Below, piece after piece: positions 45,153 to 53,018 of a stretch of DNA of 64,000 bases (positions within the stretch are counted from its first letter, which is position 1; each line of letters begins with the position of its first letter). The position numbers were made by a program, and so were the translations under genes. The notes under the pieces are model-generated. The model was given only the letters and a program-made list of their open reading frames with translations. It searched no databases and was not told where the DNA came from. Source of the DNA: an uncultured Prevotellaceae bacterium (lineage in GTDB: Bacteria; Bacteroidota; Bacteroidia; Bacteroidales; Bacteroidaceae); contig CACYKA010000005.1 of the NCBI GenBank assembly GCA_902774795.1, positions 1 through 64,000 of the forward strand, written 5' to 3'.

Positions 45153-46094
45153 TTGGAGAAGATAACAATCATAAAACGTTGCTTTACGACTGCTGTGAGG
45201 CCGTCGCTGAAAACGTCGTGGTGGCTGCTGAAGATTATGCTCCCCATTTCGTTGGCGGTGCGTCTGCTGCAGTATTACGGCGTGATTGAATGGTGTGCAC
45301 AGTGGCTGAATCCCATTTTCCAGTATCTTGGCCTGCCTGGGGCGTCGGCAATAGCGTTCCTTACTGGTGCTTCTGTCACGACATACGCCTGTCTGGCTGT
45401 GATGCTGTCGATGACACTCACCATGCGGCAGGCTACTATCATCGCCATCATGGTGCTGATATGTCATGCGCTGCCGTTAGAATGTGCCGTGGTGAAAAAG
45501 GTCGGCTCAAAACCTTTCCGCATGGGGATGATACGCATAATGGGGGCTTTCATGGCGGCGCTTTATCTTAATATGGTGTTGCCTGAGATGGATGCTCCCT
45601 TCGGACATGTGGCGGCATCGGATGTCACCGTCACTTTGGGCGGCGTGTTGCAAGAATGGGGCATTTCATCGGTGAAACTGGTGATAATGATAATGGGCAT
45701 TATCTATTCGCTCTCTGTTGTGCAGCGTATGATGGACGACTTGGGCATCATGTATCAGCTGGTGCGTCCGATACAACCTCTGATGTCGTTTTTCGGTCTG
45801 CCGCGCAATGCAGCATACCTGTGGCTTGTGGGTAATGTGCTGGGTATCAGTTATGGCTCGGCAATGATGATAAGCCTAGAAGAATCGGGGCAGATAACGA
45901 AGGAGGAGGCAAATGAGGTGAACTATCACCTCATTATGAACCATTCGATGCTTGAGGACACTATGGTCTTCGCCACTGCCGGCGTCTCTGCCGTATGGAT
46001 TCTCTCTACTCGAATACTGTTCGCCCTACTGCTTGTGTGGGGCAGAAGAGGCCTTTTGGCACTTAGGGCAGATGCCCTTGATGACGTACTCTGA
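45153..46094 (+). CDS. Nucleoside-recognition (Gate) domain membrane protein
   Basis: 313 aa from a TTG start at 45153 (MEKITIIKRCFTTAVRPSLK); no closer ATG keeps the N-terminal amphipathic segment. About eight TM segments in two Gate halves (about 40-150 and 190-300), as in SpmA/SpmB and FeoB gate domains; the second half has LGLPRNAAYLWLVGNVLG-like sequence. Substrate unknown. Its last 69 bases overlap the Fur-family gene on the other strand, so a shared metal-related role is conceivable. Confidence 0.75.
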   Translation: MEKITIIKRCFTTAVRPSLKTSWWLLKIMLPISLAVRLLQYYGVIEWCAQWLNPIFQYLGLPGASAIAFLTGASVTTYACLAVMLSMTLTMRQATIIAIMVLICHALPLECAVVKKVGSKPFRMGMIRIMGAFMAALYLNMVLPEMDAPFGHVAASDVTVTLGGVLQEWGISSVKLVIMIMGIIYSLSVVQRMMDDLGIMYQLVRPIQPLMSFFGLPRNAAYLWLVGNVLGISYGSAMMISLEESGQITKEEANEVNYHLIMNHSMLEDTMVFATAGVSAVWILSTRILFALLLVWGRRGLLALRADALDDVL

Positions 46095-46493
46095 TTCGAG
46101 AATGTCGTACCCCTCTGGTATGGGAACAATAGGAATGGGCACGTCCTCAAGGCATATAGTCTCGTGACACTTGATGCATGTGAGATGTACGTGCCCCTGA
46201 TGTTTATGGTGATGTCCATGATGGCTGTCGCTGTCATCATCGTGCATACAGTGGCATACACAGTATTTCTGCATTCCGGAACCGTCATCGATGGGGTGTA
46301 GTAGTTGTTTTTCCGCAAAGAGAGTCAGCGCCCTGAATATGGTGGAAGAATCCATATACGGCAGTGCGCTCTCCACATCAAGCAAGGAGAAGGCTCCATG
46401 CATCTTTTCCTGTAATGTCTTGAGGATAAGCAGACGATTGGAAGTAATCCTGATCTCTGCATTATTTAGAATATCTTCGTATATATTATCCAT
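46026..46493 (-). CDS. Fur-family metal regulator with His-rich loop
   Basis: From the ATG at 46493 the product is 155 aa (MDNIYEDILNNAEIRITSNR); a longer frame to 46625 reads through repeats and is rejected. N-terminal winged helix (about 1-80, with MDSSTIFRALTLF as recognition region), then a His/Asp-rich stretch (CVCHCMHDDDSDSHHGHHHK, about residues 93-112) joined to HVHLTCIKCHETICLED and a C-terminal CPKC. The CxxC pairs fit the structural zinc site of Fur/Zur; the His-rich insertion suggests zinc or nickel sensing. Confidence 0.85.
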   Translation of the reverse strand: MDNIYEDILNNAEIRITSNRLLILKTLQEKMHGAFSLLDVESALPYMDSSTIFRALTLFAEKQLLHPIDDGSGMQKYCVCHCMHDDDSDSHHGHHHKHQGHVHLTCIKCHETICLEDVPIPIVPIPEGYDILESEYVIKGICPKCQKASSAPHKQ

Positions 46494-46523
46494 TGTAAAT
46501 GTAATAAAAAGAATCTTTAACCA

Positions 46524-46690
46524 TTCGCTCGGCTTTGCCGCTTTTCTTGCGCTCCGCAGGTGCTCAGGCGTTTCTGTCCCCCGCGAAACGGGGGAACCGA
46601 AGGGGGTGTAAAGACCATTGACCAAGCTCGGAGTCCAAAGGCTTTAGCCGACTAAAAGAACCTTTAACCTTTCGCTCGGCTTTGCCGCTT
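46524..46690 (+). repeat. Cluster of REP-like hairpins
   Basis: Gene-free stretch between the Fur-family gene and 46707. Modules: TTCGCTCGGCTTTGCCGCTT at 46524-46543 and 46671-46690; CTTGCGCTCC-GCAGGTGCTCAGGCG at 46546-46570 (also 38055-38080); a perfect hairpin CCCCCG-CGAAA-CGGGGG at 46578-46594; and a GGCTTTAGCC / CGACTAAA module at 46636-46657 (also at 21362-21382). Confidence 0.7.
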
Positions 46691-46706
46691 GCCAGAGCAA
46701 GAACCC

Positions 46707-47603
46707 TTATAATACCGCTTCTGCTATGTGGTTATACTTTGTGCCGTCGCTGCTTCTGACAAGGAAAACCACCAGCTTTAGTGGGGTGCCCTCCGCAGGA
46801 TAGTTACCCTTCTTGCAGTTAAGCAACTTGAGGCTTGCATTTCCCTCTGCCACCATAGTGCCTCCGTCAGCAGTGGGTAGGGGACTCGTTATCTTGTATC
46901 GGAAGGTCTTTTTCTCGTTATCGGTGCTCAGATACTGGGCATTGAGGATGCCAAAGGTCTCGCGCCCGGCGTTATGTTCTTCCTGCTTTATTATTACTGC
47001 CGACTTGAAGCGGCTGTTGGCAGGGATGATGGGGGTGAACCATACATATTCGCCTACGAGGGGCAGGACTTTCGGACTCTTTGCTACGAAATGACGTGAG
47101 CCGCTGTCGAAGATGTGGAAAAAGTCGTTCTTGGCATCATAGCTGTTCACATAGCCTATGATGGGCGGCATTATCATGGGCAGCTCTTTGTCGGCTTGCA
47201 GGGGGCAGTGTTCAGGATGTCGGTTCAGATATTCCCTTACCGTGCGTTCAGTCCTGTCTTCCAGGGAGATGAAGAATTTGCCGTCGGTAGTGGTCTGGCT
47301 TTCTTTGTCTTCTTGCCTCAGGTTCTGGCTGTAGCCCCACATGCGGATGAAGTTCAGCAGGTGGAAGTCATCATACTGTTCTGATATCTTCAGCGCCAGT
47401 TGCAGGATGCAAGAGTGGAGTAGGGAAGGGCGTTCAACGGGGATTTTTATATATGCAAACAGCAGCATGCGAGTCTGTTCTGAGCCACATTCCTGGTAGT
47501 TGTTCTTTAAGTACCAGTATATGTCCCATGCAGTATCCGTAGGATGCGCTTTCGCCGAATCCATAGATGCCATCAGCTCCTGCCATGTGATGTTTTTATT
47601 CAT
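46707..47603 (-). CDS. Hypothetical protein
   Basis: From the ATG at 47603 the product is 298 aa (MNKNITWQELMASMDSAKAH). The frame stays open to 47678, but that part is a heptad tract overlapping the yraN end, so it is excluded. The N-terminal half is helical, compatible with repeats; the C-terminal half is beta-rich with a possible OB/cold-shock-like segment (IIGYVNSYDAKNDFFHIFDS, about 140-160). No signal peptide or TM. Function unknown. Confidence 0.7.
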   Translation of the reverse strand: MNKNITWQELMASMDSAKAHPTDTAWDIYWYLKNNYQECGSEQTRMLLFAYIKIPVERPSLLHSCILQLALKISEQYDDFHLLNFIRMWGYSQNLRQEDKESQTTTDGKFFISLEDRTERTVREYLNRHPEHCPLQADKELPMIMPPIIGYVNSYDAKNDFFHIFDSGSRHFVAKSPKVLPLVGEYVWFTPIIPANSRFKSAVIIKQEEHNAGRETFGILNAQYLSTDNEKKTFRYKITSPLPTADGGTMVAEGNASLKLLNCKKGNYPAEGTPLKLVVFLVRSSDGTKYNHIAEAVL

Positions 47604-47634
47604 ATTCTTTAATTTATAGTTTAAAATTTTTGGT

Positions 47635-47669
47635 TCTTCCATCTTACTTCTTACCTCTTCCATCCCCCA
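47635..47669. repeat. Heptad tract spanning the yraN stop codon
   Basis: Five 7-base units on the plus strand: TCTTCCA, TCTTACT, TCTTACC, TCTTCCA, TCCCCCA. The yraN stop (47651-47653) lies inside it. A weaker 7-base period continues to about 47610. Confidence 0.65.
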
Positions 47670-48100
47670 GTTTTCCACTTACCCTTTTGTGGACGGTGTT
47701 TTTTGCGCTCCCTGTAATATTCGTACTGCTCCTCTACGTTATAGGCTCCTTCCTTATGGACTATCTCATAGCCCATCTCAGGGGTGCCAATGACGTTTAT
47801 GGTGTCGTATCTTACTTCAAGATGCTGCAGGTGGAAGTCGAAGATGTATGATCTGGCGGCGCGGATGAGGTTGTTCTTCTTCTCCAAATCGATGGATTCA
47901 TCGGGGGCTCCCCATATTTCCGAGGCTCTTGTCTTGACTTCTATGAACAACAGGAGGGTGGAGTCTTGGTCGATGCAGACGAGGTCTATTTCATGATGGT
48001 GTTTCTGCCAGTTCCGATGTCGCACATACCAGCCTTTTTCTTCCATATATCTGGCTGCACAGTCTTCACCCCACTTGCCAAAATCGTTGTTTCTTGCCAT
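47651..48100 (-). CDS. yraN: YraN/UPF0102 family nuclease-like protein
   Basis: 149 aa. The family's restriction-endonuclease-like core is visible: GEDCAARYMEEKGW (about 10-23), HHEIDLVCID (D of the catalytic motif) and LLFIEVKTRAS (E-x-K). The basic C-terminus (KKHRPQKGKWKTGGWKR) is partly encoded by the heptad tract. Role in DNA processing is presumed from the fold, not established. Confidence 0.92.
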   Translation of the reverse strand: MARNNDFGKWGEDCAARYMEEKGWYVRHRNWQKHHHEIDLVCIDQDSTLLLFIEVKTRASEIWGAPDESIDLEKKNNLIRAARSYIFDFHLQHLEVRYDTINVIGTPEMGYEIVHKEGAYNVEEQYEYYRERKKHRPQKGKWKTGGWKR

Positions 48101-48135
48101 ATAATCATAAAAAAATCAATTTTTGTGGCTAAAAA

Positions 48136-48167
48136 TTTGCACATCTCATTTTTTCTTACTACCTTTG
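48136..48167 (+). promoter_or_regulatory. Promoter of the tRNA gene
   Basis: -33 TTTG at 48136-48139, 20-base spacer, -7 TACCTTTG at 48160-48167; about 25 bases to the tRNA 5' end. One of the best promoter matches in the window. Confidence 0.8.
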
Positions 48168-48198
48168 CAGCCGTGAATTCAAAAATTCACCTCTTAAT

Positions 48199-48272
48199 GG
48201 CGGGATAGCTCAGCTGGTTAGAGCGTCGGATTCATAATCCGGAGGTCGAGGGATCGTGGCCCCCTCCCGCTA
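48199..48272 (+). tRNA. tRNA with anticodon CAT (Met elongator or Ile-lysidine type)
   Basis: Acceptor GGCGGGA (48199-48205) pairs with TCCCGCT (48265-48271, one G-T), discriminator A. D arm GCTC...GAGC, anticodon stem TCGGA/TCCGG with loop TTCATAA, so anticodon CAT. The T arm is GAGGG-ATCGTGG-CCCCC: it has one A/C mismatch and loop ATCGTGG instead of TTCRANN (T54 to A, A58 to T). CCA is not encoded. Elongator Met is most likely; Ile2 cannot be excluded. Confidence 0.93.
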
Positions 48273-48284
48273 CTTTAAGAAAAG

Positions 48285-48322
48285 AAATGAGTTACGCAAA
48301 TTACGTAACTCATTTTCTTTTT
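48285..48322. terminator. Bidirectional terminator between the tRNA and the TPR gene
   Basis: Perfect 12-bp stem AAATGAGTTACG (48285-48296) / CGTAACTCATTT (48304-48315), 7-base loop, with T-run on the plus side and A-rich sequence before the stem. Serves the tRNA and the convergent TPR gene. Confidence 0.85.
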
Positions 48323-48351
48323 TATTAAGTTGGAGAATTCTTTTATCTTTA

Positions 48352-49791
48352 TTACAAGCCCATCACAGCCTTTGCTCCTTCGTTCTCAGGATCGAGCTCG
48401 AGCAACTTGGCTGCTACTTCCTTACCCTTCTCCATGTCGTCGATACAGTTGACATAGTAGTAGAGCAGTGTGGAATAAGCTGCGGCAAGCATCTTGTTCT
48501 CACCAGCTGAGCGGTCAGTCTTTGCGCCGAGGATGTCTGTGAATGTAGCATAGTGAGGACCTGCGAGCTTAACCTGCTCCTTCTGGTCAATAGGCAGTGA
48601 GAAGGGGAGGGTGGCACGCTTGTTAGCTACGTAAGCAGCATTGGTAGGATATTTCTCAGCCAGCTCAGCATAAATCTTGTCGGCCATCTCGTAAGCTTTC
48701 TGCTTGTCGGCAGCCGGTGTGTTCTCGTCAGCAAGCTGATCAGCATAGAGTGACGCTACAGTCTCCTGAAGTGTGAAAGACTGCTGAGGCTGTGCCTTAA
48801 CATACTTGTCGAGGTATTCGCCAGCCTTGACATAGTCAGACAGCTTCTTGTAGCAGTCAGAGATGTCCTTGTTAGCCTGAGCCTTGGTAGGAGCGTCAAC
48901 ATTGTCGAGTGTCTGAAGCTTCTTATACTGCTCGATAGCCTCTGTATATTTGTCGGCACCCTTCAGAGCACGTGCATAGTAACCATAGTCGAATGCAGAA
49001 GCCTTGAGAGAGTCAGAGTTGTTGAAGAGGTCGTTGGCACCTGCAAGAGCATCGTCATAGTTCTTCAGCTCGGTGTTGTTGAACATGATAAGACGGTTGA
49101 AGGAAGCATTGCGTGGGAACTTAGCGTGTCCCTGCTTAGCCAGTGACAGTGACTTCTGGTAGTCCTGAGAGAGGAATACGTTTGTAGCATAGTCAGAGAG
49201 CTGATAGTCCTTCATGTCGTTAACGCTCACCTTATTATAATATTCTATAGCCTTCTTCATGTTTCCGGCGTCAGAATAAATCTCTGCTGCGATAAGGTCA
49301 ACAGGATAGTTAGGCAGTTCCCTCTTCAGTGCCTCAAGGGTGTTCACTGCATCCTGAGGAGATGTCTTACTCATGATGCGAGCATAGCGGCGGTATCCGT
49401 CAGGGTTCTTTGGGTCGGCATACATAGCCTGCTGGAACTGAGATGCAGCCTCACCACCATTATCCTCACCAACGGCGATATTACCCATGAGGAGGTATGG
49501 AGTAGCGTTGCCTGTCTTTCCCTTCAGGAGGTCGATAGCCTTCTGGCCGTATTCCTTAGCTTTGGTATAGTCCTTTACAGAAAGGTATGCGCGGCCGATG
49601 CTTACGAGGCCATTGACATCCTTCTTATAGGTCTTTGCGATGTCAGCGATCTGCTTCTGTGCATCACCTGAGCCGCTCTTGAGGATATCTACTACTTGCT
49701 TCATAATCTGGTCAGACTGATTGTCCTGAGCCAGTACTGGAGCTGCGATGACTGTCATCAGGGCTCCGATAATAAGATTTCTTAGTTTCAT
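48352..49791 (-). CDS. Exported TPR-repeat protein
   Basis: 479 aa with a signal peptide (MKLRNLIIGALMTVIAAPVLA, cleavage before QDNQ). TPR units of the type SIGRAYLSVKDYTKAKEYGQKA run over most of the protein (about 60-400). It ends the minus-strand cluster 18 bases after the PstS-like gene. In Bacteroidetes this gene accompanies the ExbB/ExbD/TonB set, so it probably acts in the periplasm with that complex. Confidence 0.85.
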   Translation of the reverse strand: MKLRNLIIGALMTVIAAPVLAQDNQSDQIMKQVVDILKSGSGDAQKQIADIAKTYKKDVNGLVSIGRAYLSVKDYTKAKEYGQKAIDLLKGKTGNATPYLLMGNIAVGEDNGGEAASQFQQAMYADPKNPDGYRRYARIMSKTSPQDAVNTLEALKRELPNYPVDLIAAEIYSDAGNMKKAIEYYNKVSVNDMKDYQLSDYATNVFLSQDYQKSLSLAKQGHAKFPRNASFNRLIMFNNTELKNYDDALAGANDLFNNSDSLKASAFDYGYYARALKGADKYTEAIEQYKKLQTLDNVDAPTKAQANKDISDCYKKLSDYVKAGEYLDKYVKAQPQQSFTLQETVASLYADQLADENTPAADKQKAYEMADKIYAELAEKYPTNAAYVANKRATLPFSLPIDQKEQVKLAGPHYATFTDILGAKTDRSAGENKMLAAAYSTLLYYYVNCIDDMEKGKEVAAKLLELDPENEGAKAVMGL

Positions 49792-49808
49792 ATTGTACTT
49801 TTGTATGT

Positions 49809-50771
49809 TTAATCGGTTATCTTAACTTCTCGTATTGAAATATTTCCATAGGCCGGGAGCAGTCCTGCCTTGAAGATTATCATCTGTCCCTTGGGGGCTG
49901 CTACGAACTGTGCGAATCCCCACGGCAGACCATACTTTCCGCGTTCGTCGTTGAGGAGGGCGTATATCTTGCGTATGAAGGGATAGTAATCGTTATAGAT
50001 GTAGCCTTGATAGGGCTTATAGGAATTGTCGGGTGTGGCATTTTCGCTGCGTGAGATGGCCAGCACACGGATATTCTTCTTCCATGTGAGGTTGGTGCTG
50101 TCGCGCTTGTCGTTGAGCCAGTTGCTGCCGATAATGCCGATGGCATTGGGCGTTTTCTCGACGTAGTCAATGACTTCTGCCGTCTTCTTTGTGGCAAAGG
50201 CATTCTCGGCCGTTATGGGCTTTCCGTTAAGGATAGAGTCCTCCACATAGTGTACGGCGCTGGATGTGGCGTTGTCAAAGCAAACGATAATCTCGCCGGA
50301 GCGGGTCTTGGTGCCGACCTCTTTCCATGTCTTCGCCTCGCCGGAAAGGATGCGCTTCACATCTGTCACTGACATGCAGGAGTCAGTATTCTCCCTGTTG
50401 ATAATCAGTGCCAGGCCGTCGTAGCCTACATGTACGGTATAGGGCTTGCGCTCTCTGGCAATGAGGTTGTCATACTCGGACTTCTTGAAGTCGCGTGAGG
50501 TGAACATCATCAACAGTTTGTTGGCCAGCAACAGGTTCATGCCCTCTGACTCGGTCATGTACTTCGGTGTACAGTGAGCCTGGACATAGATGGAATGGAA
50601 CACGTCAAGTTCTTCTTCGATAATAGGAGCGAAACTCTCGTCGGCGCCGAATGTCACGGAACCGCTGGAGTACGTGTCAGTACGCGCATTAGGATTCTTC
50701 TTGCGTGAGCAGGAAGTGATGCTGATGCTTAATGCGAGTATTGCAACGATAAGGAACGTTATGTGTTTCAT
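49809..50771 (-). CDS. PstS-like substrate-binding lipoprotein
   Basis: 320 aa. Lipoprotein signal with lipobox SITSCS (Cys about 21). The mature part has the type II periplasmic binding fold features of PstS (GSVTFGADESF, YDGLALIINREN, VKRILSGEAKTWKEV). No PstABC transport genes are nearby; linkage to the TonB cluster suggests a role with that complex rather than phosphate import. Separated from tonB by a terminator. Confidence 0.82.
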   Translation of the reverse strand: MKHITFLIVAILALSISITSCSRKKNPNARTDTYSSGSVTFGADESFAPIIEEELDVFHSIYVQAHCTPKYMTESEGMNLLLANKLLMMFTSRDFKKSEYDNLIARERKPYTVHVGYDGLALIINRENTDSCMSVTDVKRILSGEAKTWKEVGTKTRSGEIIVCFDNATSSAVHYVEDSILNGKPITAENAFATKKTAEVIDYVEKTPNAIGIIGSNWLNDKRDSTNLTWKKNIRVLAISRSENATPDNSYKPYQGYIYNDYYPFIRKIYALLNDERGKYGLPWGFAQFVAAPKGQMIIFKAGLLPAYGNISIREVKITD

Positions 50772-50786
50772 ACTTGTGTTCTTGAA

Positions 50787-50821
50787 AAAGAGGCCAAAAG
50801 GAATGCCCCTCTGGCCTCTTT
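50787..50821 (-). terminator. Terminator/attenuator between tonB and the PstS-like gene
   Basis: Stem AAAGAGGCCA (50787-50796) / TGGCCTCTTT (50812-50821), perfect 10 bp, with a short T-run on the minus strand. May reduce read-through from exbB-exbD-exbD-tonB into the PstS-like and TPR genes. Confidence 0.75.
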
Positions 50822-50839
50822 GAGAATTTATCAGTTATT

Positions 50840-51682
50840 CTACTGTAGGCGGAATGTTACAGGCAATGTGTATTTCACACGTACTGCGGAACCATTCTGC
50901 TTACCAGGAATCCACTTAGGCATAGAGGATACGACGCGCATAGCTTCCTTGTCGAGTGACGGGTCAACAGACTTAGCGATCTTAACGTCTGTGATAGAAC
51001 CGTCGCGTTCTACGACGAAGGTACAGATTACACGTCCCTGAATGCCGTTTTCTTCAGCAATAACAGGATACTTGATGTGAGAAGAGAGGTACTGCATCAG
51101 GGCACCCATACCGCCAGGATAAGAAGGCATCTGTTCTACTACGTCGAACACCTTGTTTTCTTCTTCCTTTGGCTTTACAGGCTCTGTTGCAATGACTTCC
51201 TTAGCCTTCAGCACTTCACCACTCTCATCGTTACCGACAACGTTAAGTGCGCCGACAGCAACCTTTGAGTTCATGATTTCGTCCTGAGACTTCAGCTCGT
51301 CTTCGGGCTTTACTTCATCATCCTTCTTGATGACAGGAGCAGTAAACTTCACAGAGCTCTTAACCTTCTCTACGACCTGCTGCTGCTCTTGTCTTACAGG
51401 AATCTCCTTACGTTCTACCTTGGCTTCCTTCTTCTTCTGCTGAGTAAGAGCAGAGAGCTCGGTAACCTGATCCATTACTGCATGTTCCTTCTGATATGCC
51501 TCATAGGCATTCTTTGCTATCATGAAGATCATGACTGCAGCGAAGAGCAGTAATACGGCAATCATTGATATAACGTTACGACGACCTGTTTGTCTGCGAA
51601 GTACGTATGCACCGTATTCCTTGTTACGGTTTTCGAACATCATGTCCGACCACTCGTTGGATATAAGATCTATTTGTGCCAT
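50840..51682 (-). CDS. tonB: TonB family energy transducer
   Basis: 280 aa: cytosolic N-terminus with ENRNKEYGAYVLRR (typical of Bacteroidetes TonB), one TM (about 37-57), a Lys/Glu/Pro-rich periplasmic stretch, and a C-terminal TonB domain (about 190-280) with the YPGG-start (MPSYPGGMGALMQYL), IQGRVICTFVVERDGSI and a final PVTFRLQ. Transmits proton-motive force from ExbB/ExbD to outer-membrane receptors. Confidence 0.93.
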   Translation of the reverse strand: MAQIDLISNEWSDMMFENRNKEYGAYVLRRQTGRRNVISMIAVLLLFAAVMIFMIAKNAYEAYQKEHAVMDQVTELSALTQQKKKEAKVERKEIPVRQEQQQVVEKVKSSVKFTAPVIKKDDEVKPEDELKSQDEIMNSKVAVGALNVVGNDESGEVLKAKEVIATEPVKPKEEENKVFDVVEQMPSYPGGMGALMQYLSSHIKYPVIAEENGIQGRVICTFVVERDGSITDVKIAKSVDPSLDKEAMRVVSSMPKWIPGKQNGSAVRVKYTLPVTFRLQ

Positions 51683-51722
51683 TTTTCTTTTCCTTTCTTA
51701 AGTTAAAGTGTTATGCATAGAC

Positions 51723-52370
51723 TTATTCCTTTACGCCAGCTTCCTCAAGGAGCTTGAGGTCATCTGGAGTAATCTTGTCGATGACATACTTACCAACAGA
51801 ACAAATCTGCATCTCATCAAGTGCGTCGATAACGTTCAGGTAAGAAGCGTTGTCAGTAGCTTTGATGATGATTGTCATTGTCTGAATCTTATCTCCGTTG
51901 ATTTCACCTGCCTTGATTTTGCGAAGCTCGTCGTCATACATTTGCTGTGTGAACTTTGGATTTTCGTGCTTCTTCTTGTCAAGCATAGCCTTTGCCAGCA
52001 TAACCTGCTGTATTGGCTGGGTGCCATCTTCGGTCACGTGAGTGATCAGGACCTTGCGGATACCGTCTTTACCCCATGTAGTCTTCTTCAGACATGTAGG
52101 GTCATCATACTTAGGCATACCTTCTACATAATGTATCTGGTTGTTTGCAGTTACATATATAGTAATGGTATATGAAGCCTTGGTAACGGACTTATCCTGG
52201 TCCTCCAGGTTCTTATCATTAGTCGGCATACTCAATTCCATTGTCTGTGGCTTAGCCAGAGAGGTACAGAGCATGAAGAATGTGATAAGAAGCATCATCA
52301 TATCCACCATAGGTGTAAAGTCCACCCTGGTTTGAGACTTTTTCTGTCTGCTTTTTTTCTGTTTAGCCAT
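51723..52370 (-). CDS. exbD: ExbD/TolR family protein (second copy)
   Basis: 215 aa: basic N-terminus KKSRQKKSQTRVDFTPMVDM, one TM (about 20-40) with the conserved aspartate in PMVDMMMLL, then a periplasmic domain of about 170 aa. Two consecutive exbD genes are usual in this cluster. Starts two bases after the first copy's stop. Confidence 0.92.
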   Translation of the reverse strand: MAKQKKSRQKKSQTRVDFTPMVDMMMLLITFFMLCTSLAKPQTMELSMPTNDKNLEDQDKSVTKASYTITIYVTANNQIHYVEGMPKYDDPTCLKKTTWGKDGIRKVLITHVTEDGTQPIQQVMLAKAMLDKKKHENPKFTQQMYDDELRKIKAGEINGDKIQTMTIIIKATDNASYLNVIDALDEMQICSVGKYVIDKITPDDLKLLEEAGVKE

Positions 52371-52372
52371 TC

Positions 52373-52984
52373 TTAATCCTCCGATGTTTTGAGTGATGTA
52401 ATAAGATAGTAACGGTTCTCGTTAATATCCTGCAACTCCGACATAATATTCCTTATAGTCTTATATGGGGTCTCTGAGTCAGCCTTGAGGGCAACCTTGA
52501 GGTCTGGGTTAGCAGAGCGTGCTGCCTTTACCCACTCCTGGAATTCAGAGAGTCCGCCATCAATACTATCAGTTGGGATACCCAGTTCCTTCAGTTCCTT
52601 AGCGCGCTCTGACTCTTCTTTGTCAAGATAGGGCTTAAGCACGTTCAGAGGAGTACCGAACATTGGGTCTGCCTTGAAGTTAGCGAGCTGCTTACCTGTC
52701 AATTGGATATTGAAGTTGCCAGTCACTTCAAGAACTGCCTGCTCGAGGTATATCTGGTTATCCATGCTCATAAACACCTTGCCAGTCTTGTCGACAAGGA
52801 TGTTAAGAACATCTTTCTCAGGCACCTTAATCTCAGACACTGATGACGGTGTTACCACCTTCACTGGTTCCGGCTTCACGAATGTTGATGTCAACATGAA
52901 GAAACACAGAAGCAGCGTCATCACGTCCGACATAGGCGTCATGTCGATCCAGATGTCTTGTTTCTTAAGTTTTACTTTACCCAT
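52373..52984 (-). CDS. exbD: ExbD/TolR family protein (first copy)
   Basis: 203 aa: MGKVKLKKQDIWIDMTPMSD at the start, TM about 17-37 with the proton-relevant aspartate in PMSDVMTLL, and a periplasmic domain. Diverged from the second copy outside the TM segment. Follows exbB by 34 bases. Confidence 0.92.
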   Translation of the reverse strand: MGKVKLKKQDIWIDMTPMSDVMTLLLCFFMLTSTFVKPEPVKVVTPSSVSEIKVPEKDVLNILVDKTGKVFMSMDNQIYLEQAVLEVTGNFNIQLTGKQLANFKADPMFGTPLNVLKPYLDKEESERAKELKELGIPTDSIDGGLSEFQEWVKAARSANPDLKVALKADSETPYKTIRNIMSELQDINENRYYLITSLKTSED

Positions 52985-53018
52985 AGCGATAAATGTTTTA
53001 GAGGGTTAGAAGTAAAAA

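Noticed and set aside
46494..46625. N-terminal extension of the Fur-family protein
   Set aside because: It translates REP-like hairpin sequence; the family start MDNIYEDIL fits at 46493.
47604..47678. N-terminal extension of the 298-aa hypothetical protein
   Set aside because: It is encoded by the heptad tract and overlaps the yraN 3' end.
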